Below, one piece after another: positions 17,490 through 26,942 of a stretch of DNA of 64,000 bases. How positions within the stretch are numbered: the first letter of the stretch is position 1; each line of letters starts with the position of its first letter. The position numbers were made by a program, and so were the translations under genes. A model generated the notes under the pieces. The model did not search any database, was not told the origin of the DNA, and worked only from the letters and a program-made list of their open reading frames with translations. The DNA comes from Arenibacter algicola (GTDB taxonomy: Bacteria; Bacteroidota; Bacteroidia; Flavobacteriales; Flavobacteriaceae): contig NZ_JAHKPO010000022.1 of NCBI RefSeq assembly GCF_018860365.1, positions 62,001 through 126,000 on the forward strand, read 5' to 3'.

Positions 17490-18653
17490 ATGGCTGAATT
17501 AGAAAAATTAATCGTTAAGTTTTTAAATAAAGAAGCAAATCTTTCAGAGTTGGAAAAATTGGAAGACCTACTTAAGAATGACGAGTGCGGACAAGTCTTT
17601 AATAGTTTTGTTAAAACCCAATACCTAAGTAAACTTTCTATGACAGAATTCAATCTTGACAATGCCAAAAAGTCTATTAAAGCAAGGCTAAAAAAGAGCA
17701 AGCGCATAAAAAGGATAAACATATATAAGAGAATTGCCGTGGCCGCTTCTGTACTGCTGATGTTGAGTATGGCCTTTTACCTGTTGTATAACACCGACGG
17801 GGCAGATGGCCCAGTAGGTGAGGAACGACCCCATTTAATTGTTGCAGGTACCGATAAGGCTATTCTTACCTTGGAAAATGGTGATGAAGTGGCCCTGGAA
17901 AAAGGGAAAAAATTTCAAACAGGAAAAGTCAGTAGCAATGGGGAAGAATTGGTATATGCCGAAAAAGGGCAAACTGATGTTGTCGAAAAAGAACAGTCTT
18001 ATAATTACTTGACTATACCAAGGGGAGGTCAGTTCTTTGTCCAGTTATCCGATGGTACGGAAGTTTGGTTAAATTCTGAAACCAAATTAAAATATCCGGT
18101 AACATTTAAGGACGGTTCTACCCGCAAGGTGGAACTACTATATGGCGAGGCCTATTTTAAGGTTTCGCCAAGTACCTCCCACAAGGGGGCTGCATTTCAT
18201 GTGCTTACAAAAACTCAAGAAATAGATGTGTTGGGTACTGAATTTAATATTAGGGCCTATAATAATGACCAGATAATGGCCACTACCTTGGTTGAGGGGA
18301 AAATTAGAATTAAGAATGGAGAAGATAGTGAAACTCTTGTACCCAACCAACAGGCCACAATTAACTATGAAAGTGATAAAATAGATATCGAAGAAATTGA
18401 TGTGTCCCAAGAAATCTCATGGGTCAACGGATTGTTTAGCTTTAATGAAAAACCCTTGGAGGAAATAATGACAGTCCTTTCGAGATGGTATGATACCGAG
18501 GTCGTATTTGGGAATGCCAAACAAAAGAAGTTTGTCTTTACGGGGATACTGGAAAGAACAGAGGCAGTAGAGGATATCCTAATGTTTATTGAGGCTACCA
18601 GCGAGGGGCAGTTACAATTTGAAATCAACGATAAAACAATTATTATTAAATAA
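17490..18653 (+). CDS. FecR-family anti-sigma factor (module 2)
   Basis: Inner-membrane anti-sigma factor of 387 residues. An N-terminal cytoplasmic segment (1-75) binds sigma, a single transmembrane helix lies at about 80-100, followed by a periplasmic FecR domain from about 173 (LTIPRGGQFFVQLSDGTEVW, VDVLGTEFNIRAYNND type motifs) and a C-terminal DUF4974 domain from about 309 (LFSFNEKPLEEIMTVLSRWY). The arrangement matches the FecR fragment at the window start. It is divergent from the ECF sigma gene and 88 bp upstream of the STN-bearing susC, so it would link glycan sensing by that receptor to sigma release. Confidence 0.95.
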   Translation: MAELEKLIVKFLNKEANLSELEKLEDLLKNDECGQVFNSFVKTQYLSKLSMTEFNLDNAKKSIKARLKKSKRIKRINIYKRIAVAASVLLMLSMAFYLLYNTDGADGPVGEERPHLIVAGTDKAILTLENGDEVALEKGKKFQTGKVSSNGEELVYAEKGQTDVVEKEQSYNYLTIPRGGQFFVQLSDGTEVWLNSETKLKYPVTFKDGSTRKVELLYGEAYFKVSPSTSHKGAAFHVLTKTQEIDVLGTEFNIRAYNNDQIMATTLVEGKIRIKNGEDSETLVPNQQATINYESDKIDIEEIDVSQEISWVNGLFSFNEKPLEEIMTVLSRWYDTEVVFGNAKQKKFVFTGILERTEAVEDILMFIEATSEGQLQFEINDKTIIIK

Positions 18654-18657
18654 AAAA

Positions 18658-18696
18658 GGAAAAGGCCAGCACCTTCTACAGCAATAGCCTTTTTCC
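18658..18696 (+). other. Stem-loop between fecR and susC (module 2)
   Basis: GGAAAAGGC at 18658-18666 pairs with GCCTTTTTCC at 18687-18696 with one bulged T, around a 20-nt loop. It occupies the same place as the hairpin at 691-720 in module 1, between fecR and susC, but the sequence differs. It may attenuate or process the fecR-susC transcript; this is inferred. Confidence 0.4.
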
Positions 18697-18741
18697 AAGT
18701 AGATCAATTAAAACAATGTTTAACTAAACCATTACAAATTT

Positions 18742-21700
18742 ATGAAATTTAAATTAACCAAACGACCACCTTGTCCGTTGGGCAAAGTTCTTTTACACTT
18801 TTTTATGAAATCCATTATTTTCTTGTTTTGTGCGATTTCATTTGCACTCAGTCCCCTAAATGGTGAGGCCCAAGATGCTGAGATTATTGTAGATGCCGAT
18901 ATGACATTGAGCGTAAGACAAGCATTTCGGCTGATCAATAAACAAACTGATTATAAGTTTATTTATAGGCATGACCTTATAAAAACTGCCCCGAATATCG
19001 ACCTAAAAAAGGGGGTTATCAAGGCAGGGGCGCTTTTGGACAAATGCTTGTCACCCATAAGTTTTACGTATAATTTTACGGAAGGCGGCACTATAGTCGT
19101 TAAGAAAAAACAGGCTAATTTTTCCAATAGCGGTCCAAACAAATTATTAATTCAAAATAAGCAATATCAGGTCAATGGTACTGTGACAGATAAGGAAGGT
19201 GTTCCTTTACCTGGGGCTAGTATTGTGGAAAAGGGTACAACAAATGGTACTCAAGCGGATTTTGATGGAAATTTTTTCATTTCCGTAACCAATGAGTCTT
19301 CTATTTTGGTAATTTCCTATGTAGGTTTCACTACTAAAGAGATACCTGTAAATGGTGAAGCAAATATTTCCATAAAACTAATGGAAAACGCTTCTAGCCT
19401 GGACGAGGTAGTCGTTGTGGGTTATGGCACCGTGAAAAAAAGTGATTTGACCGGTAGTGTGGGTAGCGTAAAGATTGAAGAAATGACCAAAGCACCAGTC
19501 ACATCTTTTGATGATGCTCTGGCTGGGCGAGTTGCGGGTGTTTCGGTAATCTCAGGCGATGGTCAACCTGGAACGCTTCCTGAAATTGTGATCAGAGGGG
19601 GGAACTCATTAACGCAGAACAATTCTCCGCTATATGTTGTTGATGGCTTCCCCTTGGAAGACAATGATAACAATTCGATCAATCCTTCGGACATAGAATC
19701 CATAGACATATTAAAGGATGCTTCTGCAACAGCAATTTATGGGGCGCGTGGGGCTAATGGTGTAATTATGATTACCACGAAAAGTGGTAAAGAAGGGGTC
19801 CCGACTATAAATTTTGACAGGTATTACGGGTTGCAAGATGATATCAAAAGGATTGAAACCATGGATCCATATGATTTTGCTGTTTTACAGTTGGAGATTG
19901 ATCCAGTAAATTCACCTTATGTTTATTTGGAAAAACCGGGTAGAACATTGGAGGATTATAAAACCTATGAAAAGATTGATTGGTATGATAAAGTATTGCG
20001 TACCGCCTCTATGCAGAGCAATAATTTATCAGTTTCCGGAGGAACCGGAAAAACAAAGTATTATGCGTCCGGATCTTATTTGGAGCAAGAGGGGATATTC
20101 ATAAATACCGGGTTTGAGCGGTATCAGGGAAGAATCTCATTGGATCAAGAAATTACTAGAAAATTGAAAGCTCGGGTCAACGTGAATTACAGCAATACCA
20201 AAAACTATGGGGTCATTGCCACAAACAATGGGGGATCTTCCACCGCCAGCTTAATGTACAGTATCTGGAGTTATCGTCCGGTTGCTACTGGATTTGAAGT
20301 AGATCTTGAAGAGGAACTAACAGATCCAGAAGTTAATCCTGCAACAGATTATCGGGTTAACCCTGTACTCGAAGCTGAAAATGTGCTGCGGGAAACCATT
20401 TCCCAGAATTTATTAGGGAATGGTTCACTGGAATGGAGTATAATAAAAGGGTTGAAATTTAGAGTTACGGGCGGAGCCAGTGACAATTTAAGGCAAAGCA
20501 ATGCATTCTATAACTCAAAAACCCGTAACGGAGGACCCAGTCATCCACAGTCTCGTGGTCCGAACGGATACCAACAGTATTACCGAAGTACAACATTCTC
20601 CAATGAAAACCTTCTAACGTATTCAAATAGGTTTAACAAAGCACATTCACTGACCGTCTTGGCTGGTTATTCACAACAAAAGAATAAAAGTTCTATGTTT
20701 GGCGGGGAATCTGTTCAAATTACCGATGAAGAATTGGGTCTTAGTGGTCTAGATGTAGGTACCCCTACCAGGTTATGGGCATACTCTTCCAACTGGGCGT
20801 TACAATCCTTTTTTGCACGCCTCAATTACGATTTTAAATCCAAATATATTTTTACCGCTACGATCCGTGGAGATGGTTCGTCTAAGTTTTCACCCAATAA
20901 TCGGTGGGGATATTTTCCTTCGGCCGCATTCGCCTATCGCCTGAGCCAAGAGAGTTTTATGAAGCCGCTTGAATTTGTTTCAAATGCCAAGGTCAGGATT
21001 GGATATGGGGTGACCGGAAACAACCGGGTGAGTGATTTTGCTTATTTATCGGGAATAGGCACTGCAAACTGGACGGGATATTCCTTTGGAAATGAAAATC
21101 CTAGTCGTGGAACCTTTGTGTCTGGCTTGGACAATGCCGATCTTCAATGGGAGTCCACCGCTCAATTGAACTTTGGTCTTGACCTTGGGTTTTTTGACAA
21201 CAGGCTTTCCTTTACGGGAGATTACTATTATAAGGAAACGAAAGACCTGTTGCTAAACGCCCAATTGCCTTACGCTACCGGGTTCACCACCGCCTTTAAA
21301 AACATAGGTTCCGTGTCCAACCAAGGAGTTGAACTGGCTTTAAATACTGTTAACTTGGACAGTGAACATTTTACCTGGAAGTCAGATTTTAATATTTCAT
21401 TTAACCGTAGTAAGGTATTGTCTTTGGTTGAGAACCAAACCTCATTGACTTCTACCACATCTGCAGTATATAACGGCAATCCAGGTTACATTGCGAAAGT
21501 AGGTGGGCCGGTAGCCATGTTCTATGGTGTTTTGTATGAAGGGGTTTACCAATACGAGGACTTTGACCAGTTGACCAACGGAAACTATGTGTTAAAGGAG
21601 GGGGTTCCAGCCAACGGAAGTGCACGGTCCAATATTTTACCAGGTTATGCGAAGTACACCGATATAGATGGGGATGGTAATATTAGTTTGAACGACTATA

Positions 21701-22209
21701 CCGTTATGGGAAACCCTAATCCTGATTTCGTTGGCGGTTTTAACAATACCTTCAACTATAAAAACCTCGATTTAAGTATCTTTTTCCAATTCTCCTACGG
21801 CAATGAAATAATGAATGCCAATCGCGTGCTTTTCGAAGGCACCTTCCTAACGGGTAGAAACCAATATGCTAGCTATACAGATCGTTGGACCGAGGAAAAC
21901 CAAACGTCTGATATTCCAAGGGCAAAAGGAGAGCCTGCCTTATATTCCAGTAGAATTATTGAAGATGGCTCCTTTCTTAGGTTGAAGACTGCTTCATTGG
22001 GGTATACCATTCCTTCGCAATTTTTGAAAGAATTGGGGATCCAATCATTCAGGACCTACATTTCCGCTCAAAATTTAATTACTTGGACCGAATATTCAGG
22101 TATTGATCCTGAAGTTTCTACACGGAATTCAGCTTTGACCCCAGGCTTTGATTTCTCTCCTTATCCAAGACAGAGAACACTAATCACTGGAATTAATGTA
22201 AAATTTTAA
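18742..22209 (+). CDS. SusC/RagA-family TonB-dependent glycan receptor with STN domain (module 2)
   Basis: Outer-membrane oligosaccharide importer of 1155 residues. The N terminus has a basic extension before a hydrophobic signal segment (about 22-45, ending GEAQ), then an STN domain at about 50-122, a carboxypeptidase-like regulatory domain at about 143-215 (GVPLPGASIVEKGTTNGTQ), TonB-box-like DEVVVVGYG, a plug (IVIRGGNSL, VVDGFPLED, DASATAIYGARGANGVI) and a beta-barrel ending GINVKF. It shares the regulatory-domain signature with the module 1 receptor but the barrels differ, so the two probably take different oligosaccharides. SusD follows after 26 bp. Control through the upstream FecR and the divergent sigma factor is expected. 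Confidence 0.97.
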   Translation: MKFKLTKRPPCPLGKVLLHFFMKSIIFLFCAISFALSPLNGEAQDAEIIVDADMTLSVRQAFRLINKQTDYKFIYRHDLIKTAPNIDLKKGVIKAGALLDKCLSPISFTYNFTEGGTIVVKKKQANFSNSGPNKLLIQNKQYQVNGTVTDKEGVPLPGASIVEKGTTNGTQADFDGNFFISVTNESSILVISYVGFTTKEIPVNGEANISIKLMENASSLDEVVVVGYGTVKKSDLTGSVGSVKIEEMTKAPVTSFDDALAGRVAGVSVISGDGQPGTLPEIVIRGGNSLTQNNSPLYVVDGFPLEDNDNNSINPSDIESIDILKDASATAIYGARGANGVIMITTKSGKEGVPTINFDRYYGLQDDIKRIETMDPYDFAVLQLEIDPVNSPYVYLEKPGRTLEDYKTYEKIDWYDKVLRTASMQSNNLSVSGGTGKTKYYASGSYLEQEGIFINTGFERYQGRISLDQEITRKLKARVNVNYSNTKNYGVIATNNGGSSTASLMYSIWSYRPVATGFEVDLEEELTDPEVNPATDYRVNPVLEAENVLRETISQNLLGNGSLEWSIIKGLKFRVTGGASDNLRQSNAFYNSKTRNGGPSHPQSRGPNGYQQYYRSTTFSNENLLTYSNRFNKAHSLTVLAGYSQQKNKSSMFGGESVQITDEELGLSGLDVGTPTRLWAYSSNWALQSFFARLNYDFKSKYIFTATIRGDGSSKFSPNNRWGYFPSAAFAYRLSQESFMKPLEFVSNAKVRIGYGVTGNNRVSDFAYLSGIGTANWTGYSFGNENPSRGTFVSGLDNADLQWESTAQLNFGLDLGFFDNRLSFTGDYYYKETKDLLLNAQLPYATGFTTAFKNIGSVSNQGVELALNTVNLDSEHFTWKSDFNISFNRSKVLSLVENQTSLTSTTSAVYNGNPGYIAKVGGPVAMFYGVLYEGVYQYEDFDQLTNGNYVLKEGVPANGSARSNILPGYAKYTDIDGDGNISLNDYTVMGNPNPDFVGGFNNTFNYKNLDLSIFFQFSYGNEIMNANRVLFEGTFLTGRNQYASYTDRWTEENQTSDIPRAKGEPALYSSRIIEDGSFLRLKTASLGYTIPSQFLKELGIQSFRTYISAQNLITWTEYSGIDPEVSTRNSALTPGFDFSPYPRQRTLITGINVKF

Positions 22210-22235
22210 GGTTAATCAAACTAAGTTTTAATACT

Positions 22236-23837
22236 ATGAAAAAATATATATATTCTATTCACATACTCCTTGTGGGTTTAATGATCTCTTGTGTCAAACT
22301 AGATACGGAGCCAACGGATTATGCCACTTCTCTTAGCTATTATAGCAATGAAACAGAGGTGGAATACGCGCTGAATGGTGTGTACGATAAAATGGGTTCC
22401 AATTATATATTTGGTGGAGGGGATTGTCTCTCGTCCATCTTTGATGCGACTGACCAGTTCTGGGGAAGTACAAGTCCTTCCATAGCAGTATATGATTATT
22501 CCGCAAGCGATAGGTATGTGAGTATTATTTGGAAGGAATTGTATACCGGCATTGAAAGGGCTAATATTCTGCTTAAGAATATCAATGGTGCGGATATGGA
22601 CGAAAGTCAAAGGAATGTTACAATTGGCGAGGCAAAATTTCTTCGAGCATTTTATTACTTTATGTTGGTTCAAAATTATGGTGATGTGCCGTTAAAAATC
22701 GAGCCCACTGAATCTGCCAACGATGTGAGTTTTGCACGTACCGATGCCTCTGAAGTTTATGATTTTATCTATGCCGAAATGGTAGAAGCAGAATCCTTGG
22801 TGAATCCTATTTCTGATTATTCCTATGCTGAGCGAGTTACGAAATCGGCAGTGCAGGGAATATTGGCGAGAGTAAGTTTATATAGGGCCGGATTTCTTAA
22901 CCGAAAAGATAAATCTGCAGAACAAATAAGGGAATATTATGATAATGCCCTATTCTGGGCCGAGAAAGTAATCAACTCTGGGTTACATGACCTCAACCCG
23001 GATTATGCACAAGTATTTATCAACCTTATTCAGGATAAGTATGAAACTAAAGAAAGTATCTTCGAAATAGGTCATTTTACCGACGGGGCATCAGGAGTCT
23101 TTGGGTCGTCCGAAATTGGAGATTTGGGGAATCATAATGGCATTCCACAACAGCTTACGCAATATGGATTTTCCGGCGCACGATACAGATTACACCCCAA
23201 ATTATTTAATGCATTTGAGTACAATGAGGAATACCAGGATGTGCGTAGGGATTGGTGCATAGCAGATTATCAGTTTATTCGTAATTCAGATCCTCCGGAA
23301 AGGGAGTATTGGACCGAGGTTTATGGGGACACTTATGAAGACCCTAATAAGGTATTATATAGGCGGATTGGTAAATTTAGAAGGGAATATGAATTGGAAG
23401 TGGATAAAATAAAAAATTACAACTCTACCAACAACCCGGTGTTGCGCTTTTCAGATGTGTTGTTAATGGCCGCCGAGGCCGAAAATGAGTTGAATGGCCC
23501 AACACCCAAAGCGCATCAATATCTAAATCGGGTACGGAATAGGGCCCAAGTTTCGGAAATAGAAAATATTACATCTAAGGAGGAATTTCTAGATATTATT
23601 CAGGATGAACGATATACAGAATTGTGTTTTGAAGGTTTTCGTAGAATGGATCTGATCCGTTGGGGCATTTTAGTTGAGGAAATGAGAGAAATGGTCGATT
23701 ATAATAATGCGAACAGTGTAACTCACATTACTTTTAATCGTGCAGGGGTAAATATTTCTGAAAGGGATTATTACCTGCCTATTCCGGTAAGGGAACTTTC
23801 GCTTGACCCATTATTGACCCAAAACCCAGGGTGGTAA
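22236..23837 (+). CDS. SusD/RagB-family surface glycan-binding lipoprotein (module 2)
   Basis: Partner of the SusC just upstream. The 533-residue lipoprotein has an SPII signal ending LMISC (Cys19), the N-terminal helix region (YALNGVYDKMGSNY), IGEAKFLRAFYYFMLVQNYGDVPL, the conserved LRFSDVLLMAAEAENELNGP and YLNRVRNRAQV segments, DERYTELCFEGFRRMDLIRWG, and the C-terminal YYLPIPVRELSLDPLLTQNPGW signature. It is shorter than the module 1 SusD but within family range. The gene is followed after 25 bp by a third surface lipoprotein, giving a susC-susD-SGBP order. Confidence 0.97.
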   Translation: MKKYIYSIHILLVGLMISCVKLDTEPTDYATSLSYYSNETEVEYALNGVYDKMGSNYIFGGGDCLSSIFDATDQFWGSTSPSIAVYDYSASDRYVSIIWKELYTGIERANILLKNINGADMDESQRNVTIGEAKFLRAFYYFMLVQNYGDVPLKIEPTESANDVSFARTDASEVYDFIYAEMVEAESLVNPISDYSYAERVTKSAVQGILARVSLYRAGFLNRKDKSAEQIREYYDNALFWAEKVINSGLHDLNPDYAQVFINLIQDKYETKESIFEIGHFTDGASGVFGSSEIGDLGNHNGIPQQLTQYGFSGARYRLHPKLFNAFEYNEEYQDVRRDWCIADYQFIRNSDPPEREYWTEVYGDTYEDPNKVLYRRIGKFRREYELEVDKIKNYNSTNNPVLRFSDVLLMAAEAENELNGPTPKAHQYLNRVRNRAQVSEIENITSKEEFLDIIQDERYTELCFEGFRRMDLIRWGILVEEMREMVDYNNANSVTHITFNRAGVNISERDYYLPIPVRELSLDPLLTQNPGW

Positions 23838-23862
23838 TTATAATTTTAAAGACTAAAGAGAT

Positions 23863-24810
23863 ATGAAAAAAATATATTCGATTCTAGTACTGGCAAGCGC
23901 TTTTCTTACCGCATGCCAAGATGATAGTGTAGAAATTCCAACACTTGACGTTTCCATTGAAAAAACCAATTATGTGGAAGGTGAGCTCGCTCAATTTCAA
24001 CTTACGGGCAATGCCGACTTTGTCACCTTTTATTCGGGAGAAGTAGGTAGCAGGTATGAATTCTCCGAGCGAAGTTCAGAAAAGGGGACCCCGATTTTAA
24101 GTTTCAAATCGGCTGTGGCCAATGGGTCGCAGGAATCTTCTCTTCAATTATTGATTTCACAAGATCTCGCTATGGTGGGTACAAGGGATAGTGCAGTAGT
24201 TGCCCAAGGAATCACTTCGGCCACCTGGTCAAATATTACCGATCGGGCAGATTGGGCCACGAATAGTTCAAATAAGGGTTCTGGGGATATTGATTTGTCC
24301 GATTTTTCGGATAAACCGGTATATATTGCTTTTAAGTATACAGCTTATCCGGGATCTGTTCAAAATAAATGGACCATTTCTTCCCTTGAGGTAAAAAATA
24401 ATCTAGCAGATAGTACTTCATATACCATTGCTAACCATGGTACATCAGCCATTAATAATTATGGGATTTCCACCACGACAAGTCCAGGATGGCTTGGTAG
24501 AAATATTGTTAACTCTTATAATTGGGGGGTTAGTTCCACAAATTTTGTAATTACGGGTTCTACCAACGCCAGTACAGCTACCGAAGCAGAGGCATGGTGT
24601 ATCTCAGGCCCAATTGATTTGACCCATGTTACTCCAGACGTAGGAAAATTGGTTAAGAACATGTCCGCATCAATGACCGATTATGAATATCAGTTCAATA
24701 CGGCCGGGGAATATAAGGTGTCCTTTGTTGGCAAGGCAAGCAATGTTTATGGGACGGAGGACGTGGTCAAAGAATTAAATGTAGTAGTCCAACCCTTGGA
24801 AGATGAATAA
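23863..24810 (+). CDS. DUF5017-like surface lipoprotein, probable glycan-binding protein
   Basis: The 315-residue product has an SPII signal ending FLTAC (Cys18). An N-terminal beta-rich domain includes TLDVSIEKTNYVEGELAQFQLTG and NADFVTFYSGEVGSRYEF, which resembles the opening of DUF5017 proteins commonly encoded next to SusD. The middle is a beta-sandwich-like region (DFSDKPVYIAFKYTA, KWTISSLEVKNNL), and the C-terminal part (YEYQFNTAGEYKVSFVGKASNVYG) looks like a PKD/Ig-like module. No catalytic motif is visible. By position it should be a surface glycan-binding protein helping SusCD; the ligand is unknown. It is the last gene before a very strong terminator. Confidence 0.8.
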   Translation: MKKIYSILVLASAFLTACQDDSVEIPTLDVSIEKTNYVEGELAQFQLTGNADFVTFYSGEVGSRYEFSERSSEKGTPILSFKSAVANGSQESSLQLLISQDLAMVGTRDSAVVAQGITSATWSNITDRADWATNSSNKGSGDIDLSDFSDKPVYIAFKYTAYPGSVQNKWTISSLEVKNNLADSTSYTIANHGTSAINNYGISTTTSPGWLGRNIVNSYNWGVSSTNFVITGSTNASTATEAEAWCISGPIDLTHVTPDVGKLVKNMSASMTDYEYQFNTAGEYKVSFVGKASNVYGTEDVVKELNVVVQPLEDE

Positions 24811-24818
24811 CGCTTTTG

Positions 24819-24856
24819 GAAGGATCGGCACCATTAGGTGCTGATCCTTCTTTTTC
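24819..24856 (+). terminator. Strong intrinsic terminator ending the fecR-susCD-lipoprotein unit
   Basis: A 14-bp stem with one G-U pair (GAAGGATCGGCACC at 24819-24832 and GGTGCTGATCCTTC at 24837-24850) has a 4-nt ATTA loop and is followed by a T-rich tract. It lies 9 bp after the stop codon of the surface lipoprotein. Confidence 0.95.
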
Positions 24857-24990
24857 TTATAATTTACTTAAACCCACCTTTTTTATTCATTGGGCCAAAC
24901 CAGTTTAATTATTCTGATGGCCCGGTACAACATTAAAAAGCCAATATAATTATTAGGCCTAGCACTATTATGTCATATCAGAAGATAAAT

Positions 24991-26913
24991 ATGAAAAATC
25001 TTATTGTGTTATTTGTAATCTTTTCGCATACACTTTTTGCTCAAGATTTAACATCTTATAAAGACCGCAAAAATCAGGTTATTAGTTCACTAATGGATGT
25101 TACACTTGTTGAAAGGGGAAAACATGGACTTCCCAAGGCTATTGCCCGTCTTGAATCCGATCCATACGACGAGGCGGCATTGACCTATATTACCAACGAC
25201 CTGGATAATCGATATCAAAGCATGTTCGACTTTCCTGGGATGGCTTTGGCACTTTGTCGATACTGGGACAGTTTTAATGAAAAACAGTTGAAAAAGATTA
25301 AAAGGGATCTGGAAAAGTTGGCTAAATCGGACAAGCAGGGAGGGGAAGGCTTCTTAGGTCATGGTACTGAGAACCACGCCACTATGATGTGGTCCAGTGC
25401 CTATCTTTTTGGGCAGTTGTTCCCCGATGCCCGTTGGGCGAATGGCATGAGCAGTACGGAATTGATGGCCGATATGAAGGAGCGTTTGCGCAAGACCTTT
25501 AAAGACGTATATGATCACGGGTATGCAGAATACCTTTCCACTACTTATGAAGTGGTTATGAACTTCCCAGTAGAAATGTTAATGGAATATGCCGAGGATC
25601 CTGAAGTCAAAGCCATAGCCGAAGCGTTTATGCTTTATAAATGGTCCCTTTTGTCCTTGAACAATTTTGAAGGAACTATTTTGGCACCCTATGGTAGGAT
25701 GAACACACAGCAGGATCATCTTTCCGATGAGAGTTATATCTCTGCCACTACCTATTACAATTGGTTGATGTGGGGCTGGGGCCCTGCAACGGGAAATGTG
25801 AAGTTGGATCAATTTGACGATTATCAGGAAGCAAGCTATACTATTTTTGCGGCGCTGTCCGGAGTGGTGCCCCCAAGCGTCTTTTTTCGCTTAGCTTCCA
25901 ACGATTCTGCCCCGTTTGAACTAAAAACTTCGGCCTCCTCCTTTGGACCCTTTGGAACTGGAGTCCCTCACTGGATGATGCGCAAAGTATTTCGCAACAA
26001 GACCTATGCCATCGGGACAGGGAATTTTCGCTGGACACCCGGGGGTGATTATGCCGACCACGATGCCAATGGGTTTAACATTTCCTATCATAGCCCGGAC
26101 CGATTTAATTATATCAATTGCTTTCACCCCTACTGGTATAGCGACGGTGACGAACTGGATCGCACCGCGGATACCTGGTATAAGGGGACCAACTCCCCCT
26201 TTCAACAGACCGCTCATTCCAAGAACACGGTGATCACACTCTTTAATATTCCGCAAAAGGATCCATGGGTCAACACTCCGAGTGAGACCAAATGGGCCTG
26301 GCGGGACGGCCATGCAGATAATCTGAAAAAAAGGGGGATGTTGCGCTATCCGAAATCGGTAGATGAAAAAGTAGAGGAAAACGGCTGGATCTTTCTTCGG
26401 GAAGGAGATACCTATATCGGGATCAGACCCTTAAAAAGCTATTATGAACAGACCGATTTGAAAGGGAAAGGATTGGATGGTTTCAATATTGTGAAAAGCG
26501 ATCACTCCCAGACTGGTTTTGTATTCGAACTCGGGAGTAAAAGTGAATCGGGTACCTTCGATAAATTTCGCCGAACCTTGAATAAAAATCGGCTTTCCAT
26601 AGATTGGAAGAATATGAGGGTTACTTATACCGATAGTCAAAAGGAGAAACTACAGATTCAATATCAGGAAGGGCTGCCAATAGCCCCAGAAAATAAAATG
26701 CCTGAACATTTGTCTAGAAAGGGTATTAAAGGGATGGCAGAATCGGTTCCCGTTGTAAAAATCAAAAATAAATCAGAGTTAGGGTACCGCCAATGGCCAA
26801 TGATAGAGAGTCCGTCTATTAATATGGATAATAGTATTCTAAAAATTGATGATGGTCAAACAGAAATCACGGTTAATTGGCAAGGAAACATTCCGGTGAT
26901 TAATGCAAATTGA
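24991..26913 (+). CDS. Putative exported toroid-fold polysaccharide lyase-like protein
   Basis: The 640-residue protein (from ATG 24991; an ATG seven codons upstream is the alternative) has a signal peptide ending TLFAQ. Residues about 20-330 are helical and aromatic, in the style of an (alpha/alpha) toroid. The motifs GHGTENHATMMWSSAYLFGQ (Asn128-His129) and GYAEYLSTTYEVVMNFP resemble the Asn/His and Tyr/Glu patches of toroid lyases such as heparinase and alginate-lyase relatives. The remainder (FGTGVPHWMMRKVF, TAHSKNTVITLFNIP, GDTYIGIRPLKSYYE) looks like the C-terminal beta-sandwich of that architecture. I could not assign a PL family. It opens the enzyme train after a terminator, and two unsaturated-uronyl-hydrolase-like genes lie downstream, which supports a lyase role by inference. 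Confidence 0.7.
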   Translation: MKNLIVLFVIFSHTLFAQDLTSYKDRKNQVISSLMDVTLVERGKHGLPKAIARLESDPYDEAALTYITNDLDNRYQSMFDFPGMALALCRYWDSFNEKQLKKIKRDLEKLAKSDKQGGEGFLGHGTENHATMMWSSAYLFGQLFPDARWANGMSSTELMADMKERLRKTFKDVYDHGYAEYLSTTYEVVMNFPVEMLMEYAEDPEVKAIAEAFMLYKWSLLSLNNFEGTILAPYGRMNTQQDHLSDESYISATTYYNWLMWGWGPATGNVKLDQFDDYQEASYTIFAALSGVVPPSVFFRLASNDSAPFELKTSASSFGPFGTGVPHWMMRKVFRNKTYAIGTGNFRWTPGGDYADHDANGFNISYHSPDRFNYINCFHPYWYSDGDELDRTADTWYKGTNSPFQQTAHSKNTVITLFNIPQKDPWVNTPSETKWAWRDGHADNLKKRGMLRYPKSVDEKVEENGWIFLREGDTYIGIRPLKSYYEQTDLKGKGLDGFNIVKSDHSQTGFVFELGSKSESGTFDKFRRTLNKNRLSIDWKNMRVTYTDSQKEKLQIQYQEGLPIAPENKMPEHLSRKGIKGMAESVPVVKIKNKSELGYRQWPMIESPSINMDNSILKIDDGQTEITVNWQGNIPVINAN

Positions 26914-26942
26914 TGCATTTTATGAACAATAGATATAGGAAA

